Below, piece by piece: positions 1 through 8,564 of a stretch of 61,837 nucleotides of DNA (its first letter is position 1; every line of letters begins with the position of its first letter). Position numbers and translations under genes: made by a program. Source of the stretch: Sphingomonadaceae bacterium (GTDB lineage: Bacteria; Pseudomonadota; Alphaproteobacteria; Sphingomonadales; Sphingomonadaceae); assembly GCA_947477745.1 (NCBI GenBank), contig CANJUF010000017.1, positions 1 to 61,837 of the forward strand, given 5' to 3'. The notes under the pieces were generated by a model that saw only the letters and a list, made by a program, of their open reading frames with translations, ran no database searches and had not been told where the DNA came from.

Positions 1-1
1 C

Positions 2-916
2 TACGGATTTACCGGGACCACCAATTTCGGCGGGATCAGTGCCTCACTTTCTGGCGGGATGGGCATGGGCGCGCTGTTCGGCGTGGTCTTCGTGCTTGCG
101 GGCCTCGCATTCAAGATCGCCGCGGTGCCATTCCACATGTGGACGCCTGACGTCTATGAAGGCGCGCCGACCCCGGTGACAACCCTGTTCGCCACTGCGC
201 CCAAGGTCGCCGCGCTGGCGCTGACCATGCGGGTGGCGCTCGATGCTTTCGGATCGCAGGCGGACACCTGGCGCCAGATCGTGATTTTCGCCGCGCTCGC
301 CTCGATCGTTGTCGGTGCTCTCGGTGCGATCGGGCAGGCTAATATCAAGCGGCTGATGGCCTACAGTTCGATCAACAATGTCGGTTTCATCCTGATCGGT
401 CTTGCCGCGGCGACCCCGAGCGGCGCTTCGGCGATGCTGGTGTACCTCGCGATCTATGCGGCGATGTCGCTGGGCGGCTTCGTCGCGGTGTTGATGCTCA
501 AGGACGAGGACGGCAACCAGGTTGAGAACATCGCCGATCTTGCCGGCCTGTCGCAGCACCGCAAGGTGCTTTCGGCCTGTCTGGCGATGATCATGTTCAG
601 CCTGGCGGGCATCCCGCCGCTGTTCGGCTTCTGGGGCAAGTTCGTAGTGTTCCAGGCAGCGGTTGAGGCGAACCTCATCGCGCTTGCCGCAGTCGGCATC
701 GCCGCCTCAGTGATCGGCGCGTTCTACTACATCAAGATCGTCAAGATCATGTATTTCGACGAAGCCGCGAACAAGATCACCGGCAAGAGCGACTGGGTGC
801 ATCAGGCGATTCTCGCGCTGTGCGCGCTGTTCCTTTCGCCCGCAGGCTATCTGCTCACCGTATGGCTGGGTGATCTTGCAGACAAGGCGGCAGCGGCGCT
901 ATTCGTCACGGCGTGA
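2..916 (+). CDS. nuoN: NADH-quinone oxidoreductase subunit N (C-terminal part, 5' end outside window)
   Basis: The window opens inside this gene; the frame is open from base 2, so the N-terminus is missing. NuoN is one of the antiporter-like membrane subunits of respiratory Complex I and takes part in proton translocation across the inner membrane. The visible ~304 residues are a string of hydrophobic helices with the Proton_antipo_M signature: the PFHMWTPDVYEGAP segment and the following APK, whose Lys lies in a membrane helix as in MrpD/NuoL-type channels. The stop overlaps the GTG of the biotin ligase gene by 4 nt (GTGA), so the two are probably cotranscribed, as usual at the end of alphaproteobacterial nuo operons. 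Confidence 0.95.
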   Translation, partial: YGFTGTTNFGGISASLSGGMGMGALFGVVFVLAGLAFKIAAVPFHMWTPDVYEGAPTPVTTLFATAPKVAALALTMRVALDAFGSQADTWRQIVIFAALASIVVGALGAIGQANIKRLMAYSSINNVGFILIGLAAATPSGASAMLVYLAIYAAMSLGGFVAVLMLKDEDGNQVENIADLAGLSQHRKVLSACLAMIMFSLAGIPPLFGFWGKFVVFQAAVEANLIALAAVGIAASVIGAFYYIKIVKIMYFDEAANKITGKSDWVHQAILALCALFLSPAGYLLTVWLGDLADKAAAALFVTA

Positions 917-1626
917 TCGAATATCTTACCGAAACCGGTTCGACCAATAGCGACCTCTTGCAGCGCCTCTCTGGCGGAGACCGGCTGCCCGAAGGTCATT
1001 GGCTCGTCGCCAACCGCCAGAGCGACGGGCGCGGACGCCAAGGGCGTGACTGGTTTGACGGCACCGGCAATTTCATGGGCTCGACGATCGTGCACCGCCG
1101 CGCGGGCGATCCCCCGGCCGAAACGCTGGCGCTGGTCGCCGGCCTCGCGCTGCACGAAGCGGTGGCCTGGCACATGCCCGGCAAGGCCGAACTCAAGCTC
1201 AAGTGGCCCAACGATCTGATCGCGGGCAAGACCAAGCTGGCCGGTATTCTCCTCGAAGGTCAGGACCAGGCGGTCGTCATCGGGATCGGCGTGAACCTGG
1301 TCAGCGCGCCCGATATTCCCGGCCGCGAAACTGCGGCGCTGTCGCAGCTCGGCACCGCGCCGGACCGCGATATATTCGCGCAAGACCTTGCCCGCAGCTT
1401 TGCAAACGAGCTTGAGCGCTGGCGCACATCGGGCCTCGAACCGATTCTGCGCCGCTGGAGCGCTCTGGCGCACGAGGTAGGCACGCCGCTGACGGTCAAT
1501 GAGCCGGACGGAAGCCAGTGCAAGGGCGAATACGCGGGACTTGCCCCCGATGGTTCGCTACGGCTGCGGCTGGCGGACGGAACCCTGCGTGCTATCCACG
1601 CGGGCGAAGTCAATTTGGCGGAATGA
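913..1626 (+). CDS. birA: Biotin--[acetyl-CoA-carboxylase] ligase (BirA, no repressor domain)
   Basis: Activates biotin with ATP and attaches it to the carboxyl carrier protein of biotin-dependent carboxylases. The 237-residue product is only the catalytic BPL/LplA/LipB domain. The nucleotide-binding loop [11 protein letters not shown] lies near residues 36-46 and the KLKWPNDL motif near 95-102. There is no N-terminal winged helix, so unlike E. coli BirA it should not act as a repressor. It starts at a GTG overlapping the nuoN stop by 4 nt and ends 4 nt before coaX, which fits translational coupling within a nuoN-birA-coaX-rnj run. The GTG start is supported by homologous N-termini that begin close to the [11 protein letters not shown] strand. 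Confidence 0.93.
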   Translation: MIEYLTETGSTNSDLLQRLSGGDRLPEGHWLVANRQSDGRGRQGRDWFDGTGNFMGSTIVHRRAGDPPAETLALVAGLALHEAVAWHMPGKAELKLKWPNDLIAGKTKLAGILLEGQDQAVVIGIGVNLVSAPDIPGRETAALSQLGTAPDRDIFAQDLARSFANELERWRTSGLEPILRRWSALAHEVGTPLTVNEPDGSQCKGEYAGLAPDGSLRLRLADGTLRAIHAGEVNLAE

Positions 1627-1630
1627 GCTG

Positions 1631-2410
1631 ATGCTTCTCGCGATCGATGCAGGCAATACCAACGTGGTTTTCGCGCTTTACGAAGGGCGCGAGATTAAGG
1701 CGCGCTGGCGCATTGCGACCGATCCGCGCCGCACCGGCGACGAATATGCCGTCTGGCTGATGCAGTTACTCGAAATCCGGGGTGTCGATCGCAAGCAGAT
1801 CGACAGAATCATCGTCTCGACCGTGGTGCCGCGCGCGCTGCACAATATCGAGGTGCTGGCGCGCAATTACTTTGCGATCGAGCCGCTGATCGCCGGCGAA
1901 GGCAAAGCCGATTACGCCATCGACATAGACGTGCCCAATCCCAAGTCGCTCGGCGCGGACCGGGCGGTCAACGCCATTGCCGCCCACGCCCGGCATGAGG
2001 GCGACCTTATCGTCATCGATTTCGGAACGGCGACCACTTTCGATGTGATCGATTTCAACGGCGCCTACAAAGGCGGGATCATCGCGCCGGGCATCAACCT
2101 TTCGCTCGATGCGCTGGTCGGCAACACTGCCAAGCTGCCGCGCATTGCCATTGAGGTTCCCGAAAGCGATAGCGTGATCGGCACGACCACCGAAACCCAG
2201 ATGCTAATCGGCGTGTTCTGGGGCTATGTCGCGATGATGGAGGGGCTGATCTCGCGCATGCGCGAGGAAATTGGCCGTCCCGCCAAGGTCATCGCTACCG
2301 GCGGCCTCGCCGTATTGTTTGACGAGGCAACCGACATTTTCGACCTTGTCGATCCCGACCTGACACTCGATGGGCTGGCGCTGCTTGCCGAAAGAGCGGA
2401 CGCCAAGTGA
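1631..2410 (+). CDS. coaX: Type III pantothenate kinase
   Basis: First committed step of coenzyme A synthesis, ATP-dependent phosphorylation of pantothenate; type III enzymes are acetate/sugar kinase-fold proteins that need a monovalent cation. The 259-residue product begins with the phosphate-1 motif [16 protein letters not shown]. It continues with [14 protein letters not shown] (pantothenate site, GADR) and [13 protein letters not shown] (phosphate-2). A longer open frame upstream overlaps birA, but family members begin at this ATG 4 nt after the birA stop. Length is normal (about 255-260). Confidence 0.95.
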   Translation: MLLAIDAGNTNVVFALYEGREIKARWRIATDPRRTGDEYAVWLMQLLEIRGVDRKQIDRIIVSTVVPRALHNIEVLARNYFAIEPLIAGEGKADYAIDIDVPNPKSLGADRAVNAIAAHARHEGDLIVIDFGTATTFDVIDFNGAYKGGIIAPGINLSLDALVGNTAKLPRIAIEVPESDSVIGTTTETQMLIGVFWGYVAMMEGLISRMREEIGRPAKVIATGGLAVLFDEATDIFDLVDPDLTLDGLALLAERADAK

Positions 2411-2537
2411 GAAACCCCAATTTGATCGGCCTTCCCCGCGCGGGCGGGGAGCCGGACGCTTTGGTGTGCATTTGGTCCATCGGCTGTAATTTGGGTTTCC
2501 GCCGCCGCGGGAACGAAGAAGTTTGGAAATTTACCCG

Positions 2538-4163
2538 ATGAAACCCGGAAACGAACTGCTATTCTGCGCGCTCGGCGGATCGGGTGAAATCGGCATGAAC
2601 GTCAACCTCTACGGAGCTGACGGCAAATGGCTGATGGTCGATCTGGGGATGACCTTCTCAGACCCGGACTATCCCGGCGTCGAACTGGTATTCGCCGATC
2701 TCGATTTCATCGAACAGCGCACCAAGGACCTGCTCGGCGTGGTGCTCACTCACGCGCACGAGGACCACATCGGCGCGGTGCCCTATTTCGCGGAAGAACT
2801 GGGCGTGCCGCTTTATGCCACTCCGTTCACCGCGCGGCTGGTGCGCGGCAAGCTGGAGGAAGCCGGGCTGCTCGGCCGGGTGGAGCTGAACATCATCGAT
2901 CATCTCGATCCCTTCACGCTTGGCCCGTTCACCATGCGCTATCTGCCGCTCGCCCATTCGATCGCCGAGGGCAATGCGCTGCTGATCGACACCGCATATG
3001 GCCGCATTTTCCACACCGGCGACTGGAAGCTCGACGACGAGCCGCTGGTAGGAGTGCCGGCCACTGCGGCGGAACTGACCGCGATCGGCGATGATGGCGT
3101 GCTCGCGCTCGTCTGCGATTCGACCAATGTGTTCAATCCCGAAGCATCCGGATCAGAAGGTGCCGTTTATCGCGGCCTTCTCGAAGAGGTTGCGCGGCAC
3201 AAGGGCCGCCGCGTGCTCGTCACCACCTTTGCCTCCAACGTTGCGCGCCTGCAGACGCTGGGCAATGTCGCGCAGCAGACCAAGCGCCGGCTGTGCGTCG
3301 CAGGGCGATCGCTCGACCGGATCATCGGCGCGGCGCAGGCGAGCGGCTACCTCAAGGACTTTCCCGATACGGTCGATTTCGAAACCGCGATGAAGCTCCC
3401 GCGCGGCGAGGTGATGATCCTGGCCACCGGCGGACAAGGTGAACCGCGTGCCGCGCTTGCGCGCATTGCCACCGATTCGCATCAGATCAAGCTCGAGGCG
3501 GGCGACGCCGTGCTGTTTTCAAGCCGTCAGATTCCCGGCAATGAGCTGGCCATTGGCCGCATCCAGAACCAGCTTGCTGCCAAGGACATCGTCCTCGTGA
3601 CTGACCGGCAAGGTCTGATCCACGTTTCCGGGCACCCCGGCAGGCCGGAGCTCGAAGCGCTGTACAGCTGGATTCGCCCGGAGATACTCATGCCGGTTCA
3701 CGGCGAAATGCGGCACATGCGCGAGCAGGCGCGGCTTGGCCTCGCCAATGGGATTCCGAGGGCGATCGTCCAGAAAAACGGCGATCTGGTGCGCCTCGCG
3801 CCCGATGGCCCTGCCAAGATCGACGAAGTGCGCGCGGGGCGGCTGGTGCTCGACGGCGAGATCATCGCGCCTGCGGACGGCGAAGGCATGGTGATGCGCC
3901 GCAGGCTGGCGCACAACGGCGTCGTTACCGTTGCGGTTGCCGCTGATGGCGGGGTGCGCGTTTCGGCGCTGGGCCTGCCACTCGAAGAGGACTTTTCCGC
4001 ATTCATCGAGGAAGCACAGTCCGATGTCGCAAAGGCCCTCAAGGCATTGCGCAGCAGCGATCCGGCGGATCGCAGCGAAGCGGCCCGGCTTGCCGCGCGC
4101 CGCGCTGCGACACGCTGGTCAGGGAAGAAACCGCAGGTTATCGTGACCCTGTTCGAGGACTGA
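2538..4163 (+). CDS. rnj: Ribonuclease J
   Basis: Metallo-beta-lactamase/beta-CASP nuclease with 5'-to-3' exo- and endonuclease activity, used in rRNA and mRNA processing in alphaproteobacteria. The zinc motif HAHEDH is near residues 72-77 and SLAHSIAEG near 139. A beta-CASP domain follows (TTFASNVARLQT, then GQGEPRAAL), and a second metal-site HGE sits near residue 390. The 541-residue length is typical. An in-frame TTG at 2523 exists, but the ATG at 2538 directly precedes the conserved LLFCALGGSGEIGMN start and is preferred. It follows coaX after a 127-base gap and is 4 nt from the DUF1467 gene. Confidence 0.95.
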   Translation: MKPGNELLFCALGGSGEIGMNVNLYGADGKWLMVDLGMTFSDPDYPGVELVFADLDFIEQRTKDLLGVVLTHAHEDHIGAVPYFAEELGVPLYATPFTARLVRGKLEEAGLLGRVELNIIDHLDPFTLGPFTMRYLPLAHSIAEGNALLIDTAYGRIFHTGDWKLDDEPLVGVPATAAELTAIGDDGVLALVCDSTNVFNPEASGSEGAVYRGLLEEVARHKGRRVLVTTFASNVARLQTLGNVAQQTKRRLCVAGRSLDRIIGAAQASGYLKDFPDTVDFETAMKLPRGEVMILATGGQGEPRAALARIATDSHQIKLEAGDAVLFSSRQIPGNELAIGRIQNQLAAKDIVLVTDRQGLIHVSGHPGRPELEALYSWIRPEILMPVHGEMRHMREQARLGLANGIPRAIVQKNGDLVRLAPDGPAKIDEVRAGRLVLDGEIIAPADGEGMVMRRRLAHNGVVTVAVAADGGVRVSALGLPLEEDFSAFIEEAQSDVAKALKALRSSDPADRSEAARLAARRAATRWSGKKPQVIVTLFED

Positions 4164-4167
4164 CGAC

Positions 4168-4449
4168 ATGCAGTGGACCTCCATCACCGCCATCTTCGCA
4201 CTGTTCTGGGTGCTCAGCGCCTTCCTCGTCATGCCGTTCGGCATGCGTACCATAGAGGAAGAAGGGCATGATAGGGTGCCCGGACAGATCGACAGCGCTC
4301 CCGCGCAGTTCAGGCCCGGACGGATTGCCCTTCGCGCCACGATCCTGGCGGTGGCGCTGTTCGGCCTGTTTTACGCGAACTTTATCTACGGCTGGATCGG
4401 GGTGGAAAAGCTCAACTTTCTTGGCGAACCGCCGCAAAGCAAGAGCTGA
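4168..4449 (+). CDS. DUF1467 family small membrane protein
   Basis: A 93-residue protein with two hydrophobic segments, about residues 4-24 and 56-77, separated by a charged loop containing MPFGMRTIEEEG. This arrangement is the hallmark of DUF1467, a conserved alphaproteobacterial inner-membrane family of unknown function. In this order of bacteria it is regularly found next to RNase J or proline-tRNA synthetase genes. It begins 4 nt after the rnj stop and is probably cotranscribed. Biochemical role unknown. Confidence 0.88.
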   Translation: MQWTSITAIFALFWVLSAFLVMPFGMRTIEEEGHDRVPGQIDSAPAQFRPGRIALRATILAVALFGLFYANFIYGWIGVEKLNFLGEPPQSKS

Positions 4450-4453
4450 GCCG

Positions 4454-6877
4454 TTATTTGCGCAGCCGCTCGATCGCCTGCGCCAGCGCGACATAGAGCT
4501 TGCCCATGTCCGACGACAGCAGCGTCACACCCAGCGCATTGCCGTCGCGGGTGGAAAGTACCTGCCGCAGCATCGCCTCGAAATCGTGGATGTAGCGGCT
4601 CACCTGCTCGCGGAACTCGTCGTCGCGCTCGAATATCTGCAAGATAGTCCGGGCTTCGGCAGTGTCGATCAGGGTGACGGCGCGGCGCGTGAAGATGCCC
4701 CGATCGCCGCGAAGATAGCCCTGCCAGGCTGTGTTCGAAACGTCGGCTGAAAACGCCTTGGCGATGTCGATGGCGTTGGAATTGAGCGCCTCGGTGATGA
4801 GCGCGGCGCGGCGCGCGAAATCGTTATCGACCTGCTCTTCGGCGCGCTGGCGAGCGCGGTCGACCCGGTTCTCCAGGTTCGCGACCAGTTCTACCACTCG
4901 CTTGAGCTGATCGCGCAGTTGGATCGTCGCTTCGCGGCTGACGCCCGCAGCGTGCGAGGCGGCCTGCTCAAGCTGACCCGACGATTCCGCCACAGCATTG
5001 TGGATTGCCTGCCCCATCGCTCCGGCGCTGCGCGCCTGAATCTCGGCGGAAATGCGCTCGATCCCTGCGACGCCCTGCGTTTCGATCAGCGCCAGCGTAT
5101 CGCGCGCGGTGCGCTCCATTTCGGCGATAGCCCCGGCAAGATGGCTGCGCGCCTTTTCAGCGACCGCGCCATGGTCTTCGTCGATCCGCGCCAGCGAACT
5201 TGTAAGTCCGGCAAGCAGGTCGAGGTGCTCACCGGCCCGTTGGCGCAGGCTTTCCTGCTTGGTTTCAAACACCTCGGCCAGCGCTTCAAGGCTCGTCCGC
5301 GACTGGTCGATGTGCGATGCGAGGTCGGCGCCGTGCGTTCCGATAGTCTCGATCGAGCCCGTAAGCTTGGCGGCGCGCGCCTCGATTTGCGCAAGCGCGG
5401 CATCGGCCTCGCCAAATGTCCGCGGCAGAACCTTCCCTGCCTGCTCGGCGCTCGCGTGGACCAGTTCGAACAGGCGAACGCCCGATTCGGTAAGGTCGGA
5501 GAGCCTCCGATCTGTCTCATCAAGGCGCGAGCCGGCCTCTGCCATTCGCTGGGCCAGACGCGACAACGTCGCTTCGATCCTGTCTTCCGAGGCGCTGGCA
5601 TCGGCCGATATCTGCACGATCCCGGCCTGCGCGGCGGCGAGTTGTTCAGTGAGGCGCTGGGCACGATTAACCGCTTCCTCAGCGCTGCGTTCGTGGGCCT
5701 GAGCATGGCCGGCGACTTCGGCTTCGAGCGCAGCCATAGCCTCATGCCACGCCTCGCGGGCGCGGGTCTCGTCTTCGCGGAGCGATCGTGCGACTGCGCC
5801 GCCTTCGTCGCGCAGTGCGGCAATGCGCGCGGTCAGCAGTGCGAGAGCCTCGCGCTCCGCCTCGACGCTTCCGCCGCGCAGCGATTCAAGCTCTTCGGCC
5901 AGCGCCTGCGCCCGTGTGCGGATCGCAGCGAGCGCATCGACTTCGTGACGATCGAGCTGCGTACGAAGCTTCTCACCTTGCGAGGTGAGTTCGCTGAAGC
6001 GGGCAAGCGCCATCGCCTCGATATGCTTGCCCTGCTCGGAAAGTCCGACCAGCGTTTCGTTGACATGCTCGCGCAGCGCCAGGACCTGCGCCTCGCTCGC
6101 TTGCCCAAATTCATTGAGCCGCTTGAAGCCGCGCACCATCTCCTCGATCTGCGTATGTGCAGTCCGGCCGGCGTTGGCGATGTTGTTGGTGACGTCCTTG
6201 GCCGAACTGGCGATAACGGGAAGCTGGCCGCGCAGCTTCTCCATGTTGTCTAGCGCGGTTTCGCTGATCAGGCCGATCGATTCGACGCGCGCGCTGTTTT
6301 CTACGACCAGCGCCTGGAGCCGGTCGGCATTGGCACTGAGCCGCTCGCTGGCGATCCGCCCAAGCGATTCAAGATCGCGCGACTGCGCTGCGATGAACTC
6401 GCGCGCCAGCGAAAGCTCGCGGTTGACGGTGGTTAGCCGCGTTTCGAGCAAGGCCGATTCGCGCGAAAGCAGGCTGGCGGCATTGCCAAAACGGCTGGCC
6501 TCGCGCGTGCTGCTTCGCATCGCGATCAACCAGACCACGCAAATCAGCAGAACCGGCAGCGTCCATCCGGTGATCAGCGCGATCCACTCGGCAGGCACTT
6601 TTGCCGCGGCGGCGTCAGCGCGGTTGGCCCAAGCAAAAAAGCCTGTCCATCCGGCGATCGCCAGCAATGCAATAATGGCGGGCAGCCCTTCCAAAAGCCC
6701 GGGGCTGGGCGGGGCGGACTGGTCGCTGTCTTCTTCGTCGCTCCATTCGCCAAGGTCGAGCGGAGCCCTATCGCGCTCGGCAGATGCCTGCAGCAAAGCA
6801 GCCACTTCCTCGTGCGATGGTTCGGTCTGGTCCTCAGTCGACGAGCCGAATGCGATGATGCGGGGTCCCCCATTCAT
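4454..6877 (-). CDS. Large two-TM coiled-coil protein, possible TipN-like polarity factor
   Basis: 807 residues. An acidic cytoplasmic N-terminus (about 1-58, rich in E/D) is followed by two hydrophobic segments (about 61-84 and 97-119). Then comes a very long Ala/Glu/Arg-rich helical region (about 125-690) with heptad character, and a compact C-terminal domain (about 690-807) containing GYLRGDRGIFTRR and LLSSDMGKLYVAL. This order resembles the Caulobacter polarity landmark TipN and related rhizobial coiled-coil proteins, whose C-terminal block also carries a GDRxxFTRR-like motif. That relationship is inference from architecture. It converges with the DUF1467 gene and is divergent from the HPt-like operon across a 78-base gap. 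It is conserved-looking and intact. Confidence 0.8.
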   Translation of the reverse strand: MNGGPRIIAFGSSTEDQTEPSHEEVAALLQASAERDRAPLDLGEWSDEEDSDQSAPPSPGLLEGLPAIIALLAIAGWTGFFAWANRADAAAAKVPAEWIALITGWTLPVLLICVVWLIAMRSSTREASRFGNAASLLSRESALLETRLTTVNRELSLAREFIAAQSRDLESLGRIASERLSANADRLQALVVENSARVESIGLISETALDNMEKLRGQLPVIASSAKDVTNNIANAGRTAHTQIEEMVRGFKRLNEFGQASEAQVLALREHVNETLVGLSEQGKHIEAMALARFSELTSQGEKLRTQLDRHEVDALAAIRTRAQALAEELESLRGGSVEAEREALALLTARIAALRDEGGAVARSLREDETRAREAWHEAMAALEAEVAGHAQAHERSAEEAVNRAQRLTEQLAAAQAGIVQISADASASEDRIEATLSRLAQRMAEAGSRLDETDRRLSDLTESGVRLFELVHASAEQAGKVLPRTFGEADAALAQIEARAAKLTGSIETIGTHGADLASHIDQSRTSLEALAEVFETKQESLRQRAGEHLDLLAGLTSSLARIDEDHGAVAEKARSHLAGAIAEMERTARDTLALIETQGVAGIERISAEIQARSAGAMGQAIHNAVAESSGQLEQAASHAAGVSREATIQLRDQLKRVVELVANLENRVDRARQRAEEQVDNDFARRAALITEALNSNAIDIAKAFSADVSNTAWQGYLRGDRGIFTRRAVTLIDTAEARTILQIFERDDEFREQVSRYIHDFEAMLRQVLSTRDGNALGVTLLSSDMGKLYVALAQAIERLRK

Positions 6878-6955
6878 GGAACGGAGTATAGCACGAGGGG
6901 AACGCGGTCGGCAATAAACGCTTGGTTAACCCCATTTCGCGTACAAAACCGGGCG

Positions 6956-7258
6956 ATGACCTATGAAACCGGAAGCCTCGACGCCACGCTTTCTGCCGCA
7001 GCGGGCAACGATCCCGAAATGCTGCGCCAGCTTCGTGACTCCTTCATCGAAAGCGTCACGCACCAGGTCGATCTGCTCGAGCGTAGCCGGTGCGACGGCA
7101 ATTGGCGTATTGCTGCGATGCGCCTGAAAGGCCTTGCCGCAAGCTTCCATGCCGGCGATCTGCAATTGCTGGCGGAAACTGCGCTCACCGCCGCTCCGGG
7201 CGAGCCGACCGTGGTCCGCGCGCTCAAGCGCTTCATCGGCGGTTTTTCTACCGGTTGA
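6956..7258 (+). CDS. HPt-domain-like protein lacking the phosphorylated histidine
   Basis: A 100-residue, almost wholly helical protein. Residues 22-80 fit the histidine phosphotransfer (HPt) helix bundle: a QLRDSFIESV helix, a linker with W50, then AAMRLKGLAASFHAGDLQLL. In HPt domains the last segment reads AHxLKG with the phospho-accepting His; here the position is M55, so it probably cannot carry phosphate. The ATG at 6956 is chosen because the longer frame runs into the region upstream of the divergent coiled-coil gene. It is the first gene of a four-gene run ending with a histidine-kinase-like protein that also lacks its His. It may act as a docking or regulatory module. Confidence 0.75.
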   Translation: MTYETGSLDATLSAAAGNDPEMLRQLRDSFIESVTHQVDLLERSRCDGNWRIAAMRLKGLAASFHAGDLQLLAETALTAAPGEPTVVRALKRFIGGFSTG

Positions 7259-7330
7259 GTTTGCCCGCAAGCTTGGCAGCACCCCGGCGCCCTACTAGAA
7301 CCGCGCCTCACGCTGCGAAGGAGCCGCGCG

Positions 7331-8530
7331 CTGCGCATAGTCCTTCTGGATATGACCGAACCGGTGGACGCCACGCTGCCTCTGCGGCGCAGTTTCGTGC
7401 GCCTCGGCGGCAGGCCGCTGGTCCAGCATCAGCTCGACATGGCGCTGGCGGCGGGCTGCGAGCGCCTGATCTGCCTGGTCCGTTCGCTCGAACCCGAAGT
7501 GATTGCGCTCCATCAGCGCGCCGAGCGTGCGGGCTTGCTGTTCAACACGGTGACCGCGCCGCGCGACCTTTCCGCGCTGGTCACCGCGCAGGATGACCTT
7601 GTGGTGATCTACGAAGGCCTGCTGGCCGATCCGGAGAGCGTCGCGAAGCTGATCGAGCAAGGGCCGGGCGTGTTCGTGCAGCCAATCGAAACCGGGCTCG
7701 CTGCCGGGTTCGAACGGATCGATATCAATCACGCTTCTGCCGGGATGCTGCGGATACCCGGCCGCCTGATCGAGGAGCTGGTCCAGCTTCCGCCCGATTG
7801 CGACGTTCCCTCAAGCCTGACGCGCATCGCGCTGCAGGCGGGACTAGCCACGCGCGAGGTTCCAGTCGCCGCGCGCAGCGGCATGGGCTGGCAGATGATC
7901 ACCAGCGATGACGAGGCCCATGCGATCGAACATCAATGGATCGCGCACAAGCTGGGCAGTGCGCGCCTGGTTTCACCGGGCAGGCGGCTGGTCCGCCTCG
8001 CCATTCTCGGCTTCGCCTCCTCGCTGCTTCATGCCGGCAACGCCTCGCTGATTGCGCTCGCCTCGACGCTGGCCGTGCTCGCGCTGGCGCTTGGTGCGGC
8101 TTGGATGGACTGGGCAGCCACCAGTTTCCTGCTGGCGGCGCTGGCCTGGCTAAGCCTGTGCAGCGCAACCATGCTGCGGCGGCTTGAAGCTCCGCTGGCA
8201 GCGGGCGAGGTCAAGCACGAGACTGGTCTTGCCGCGCTCGACTGGTTTTTCGACGCCGTGCTGGTGCTGCTGATCCATTGGGCGGCACCGCCGCTTGCCG
8301 GGACAAGTCCGCTGCTTTCGCTCGCCTTGCCAGTGACCTTGCTGCTGCTGGTGCGTCTGAGCGGCAAGATACCCGCCGTGCCAGGAGCGGCACTCATTGC
8401 CGACCGTGCCCTGCTGGCTTTGCTGCTCGCTGTTTGCGCCGCGGCGGGCCTGGTCGAATGGGCGATTGCGCTGATGAGTGTCGTGCTGGCCGCAACGATT
8501 CTTGCGACTTCCAGTGCACGCGGCGGATAA
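7331..8530 (+). CDS. Nucleotidyltransferase-like/membrane fusion protein, probable CTG start
   Basis: Residues 1 to about 215 look like a soluble alpha/beta domain of the sugar-nucleotidyltransferase type: an opening RIVLLDM strand, RRSFVRLGGRPLVQHQLDMAL, then alternating strands and helices. Residues about 222-395 are strongly hydrophobic with roughly six membrane segments. A CDP-alcohol phosphatidyltransferase motif was looked for and not found, so the function is unknown. The first ATG in frame (7352) has no Shine-Dalgarno and would cut the first strand. A CTG at 7331 has AAGGAG (7318-7323) seven bases upstream. No ATG, GTG or TTG exists between the in-frame stop at 7256 and 7352. It is second in the HPt-like operon. 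Confidence 0.7.
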   Translation: MRIVLLDMTEPVDATLPLRRSFVRLGGRPLVQHQLDMALAAGCERLICLVRSLEPEVIALHQRAERAGLLFNTVTAPRDLSALVTAQDDLVVIYEGLLADPESVAKLIEQGPGVFVQPIETGLAAGFERIDINHASAGMLRIPGRLIEELVQLPPDCDVPSSLTRIALQAGLATREVPVAARSGMGWQMITSDDEAHAIEHQWIAHKLGSARLVSPGRRLVRLAILGFASSLLHAGNASLIALASTLAVLALALGAAWMDWAATSFLLAALAWLSLCSATMLRRLEAPLAAGEVKHETGLAALDWFFDAVLVLLIHWAAPPLAGTSPLLSLALPVTLLLLVRLSGKIPAVPGAALIADRALLALLLAVCAAAGLVEWAIALMSVVLAATILATSSARGG

Positions 8531-8564
8531 CGCGCGCTTAACCATGCTGCGCTATGGCAGTGAC

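Noticed and set aside
847..1473. 208-codon minus-strand frame across nuoN and birA
   Set aside because: Antisense to two well-supported genes and without motif or ribosome site.
4919..6253. 444-codon open frame on the plus strand inside the coiled-coil gene
   Set aside because: It is antisense to a gene with clear domain structure; high G+C and Ala/Arg-rich coding on the other strand commonly leave such frames open. The product has no recognisable motif.
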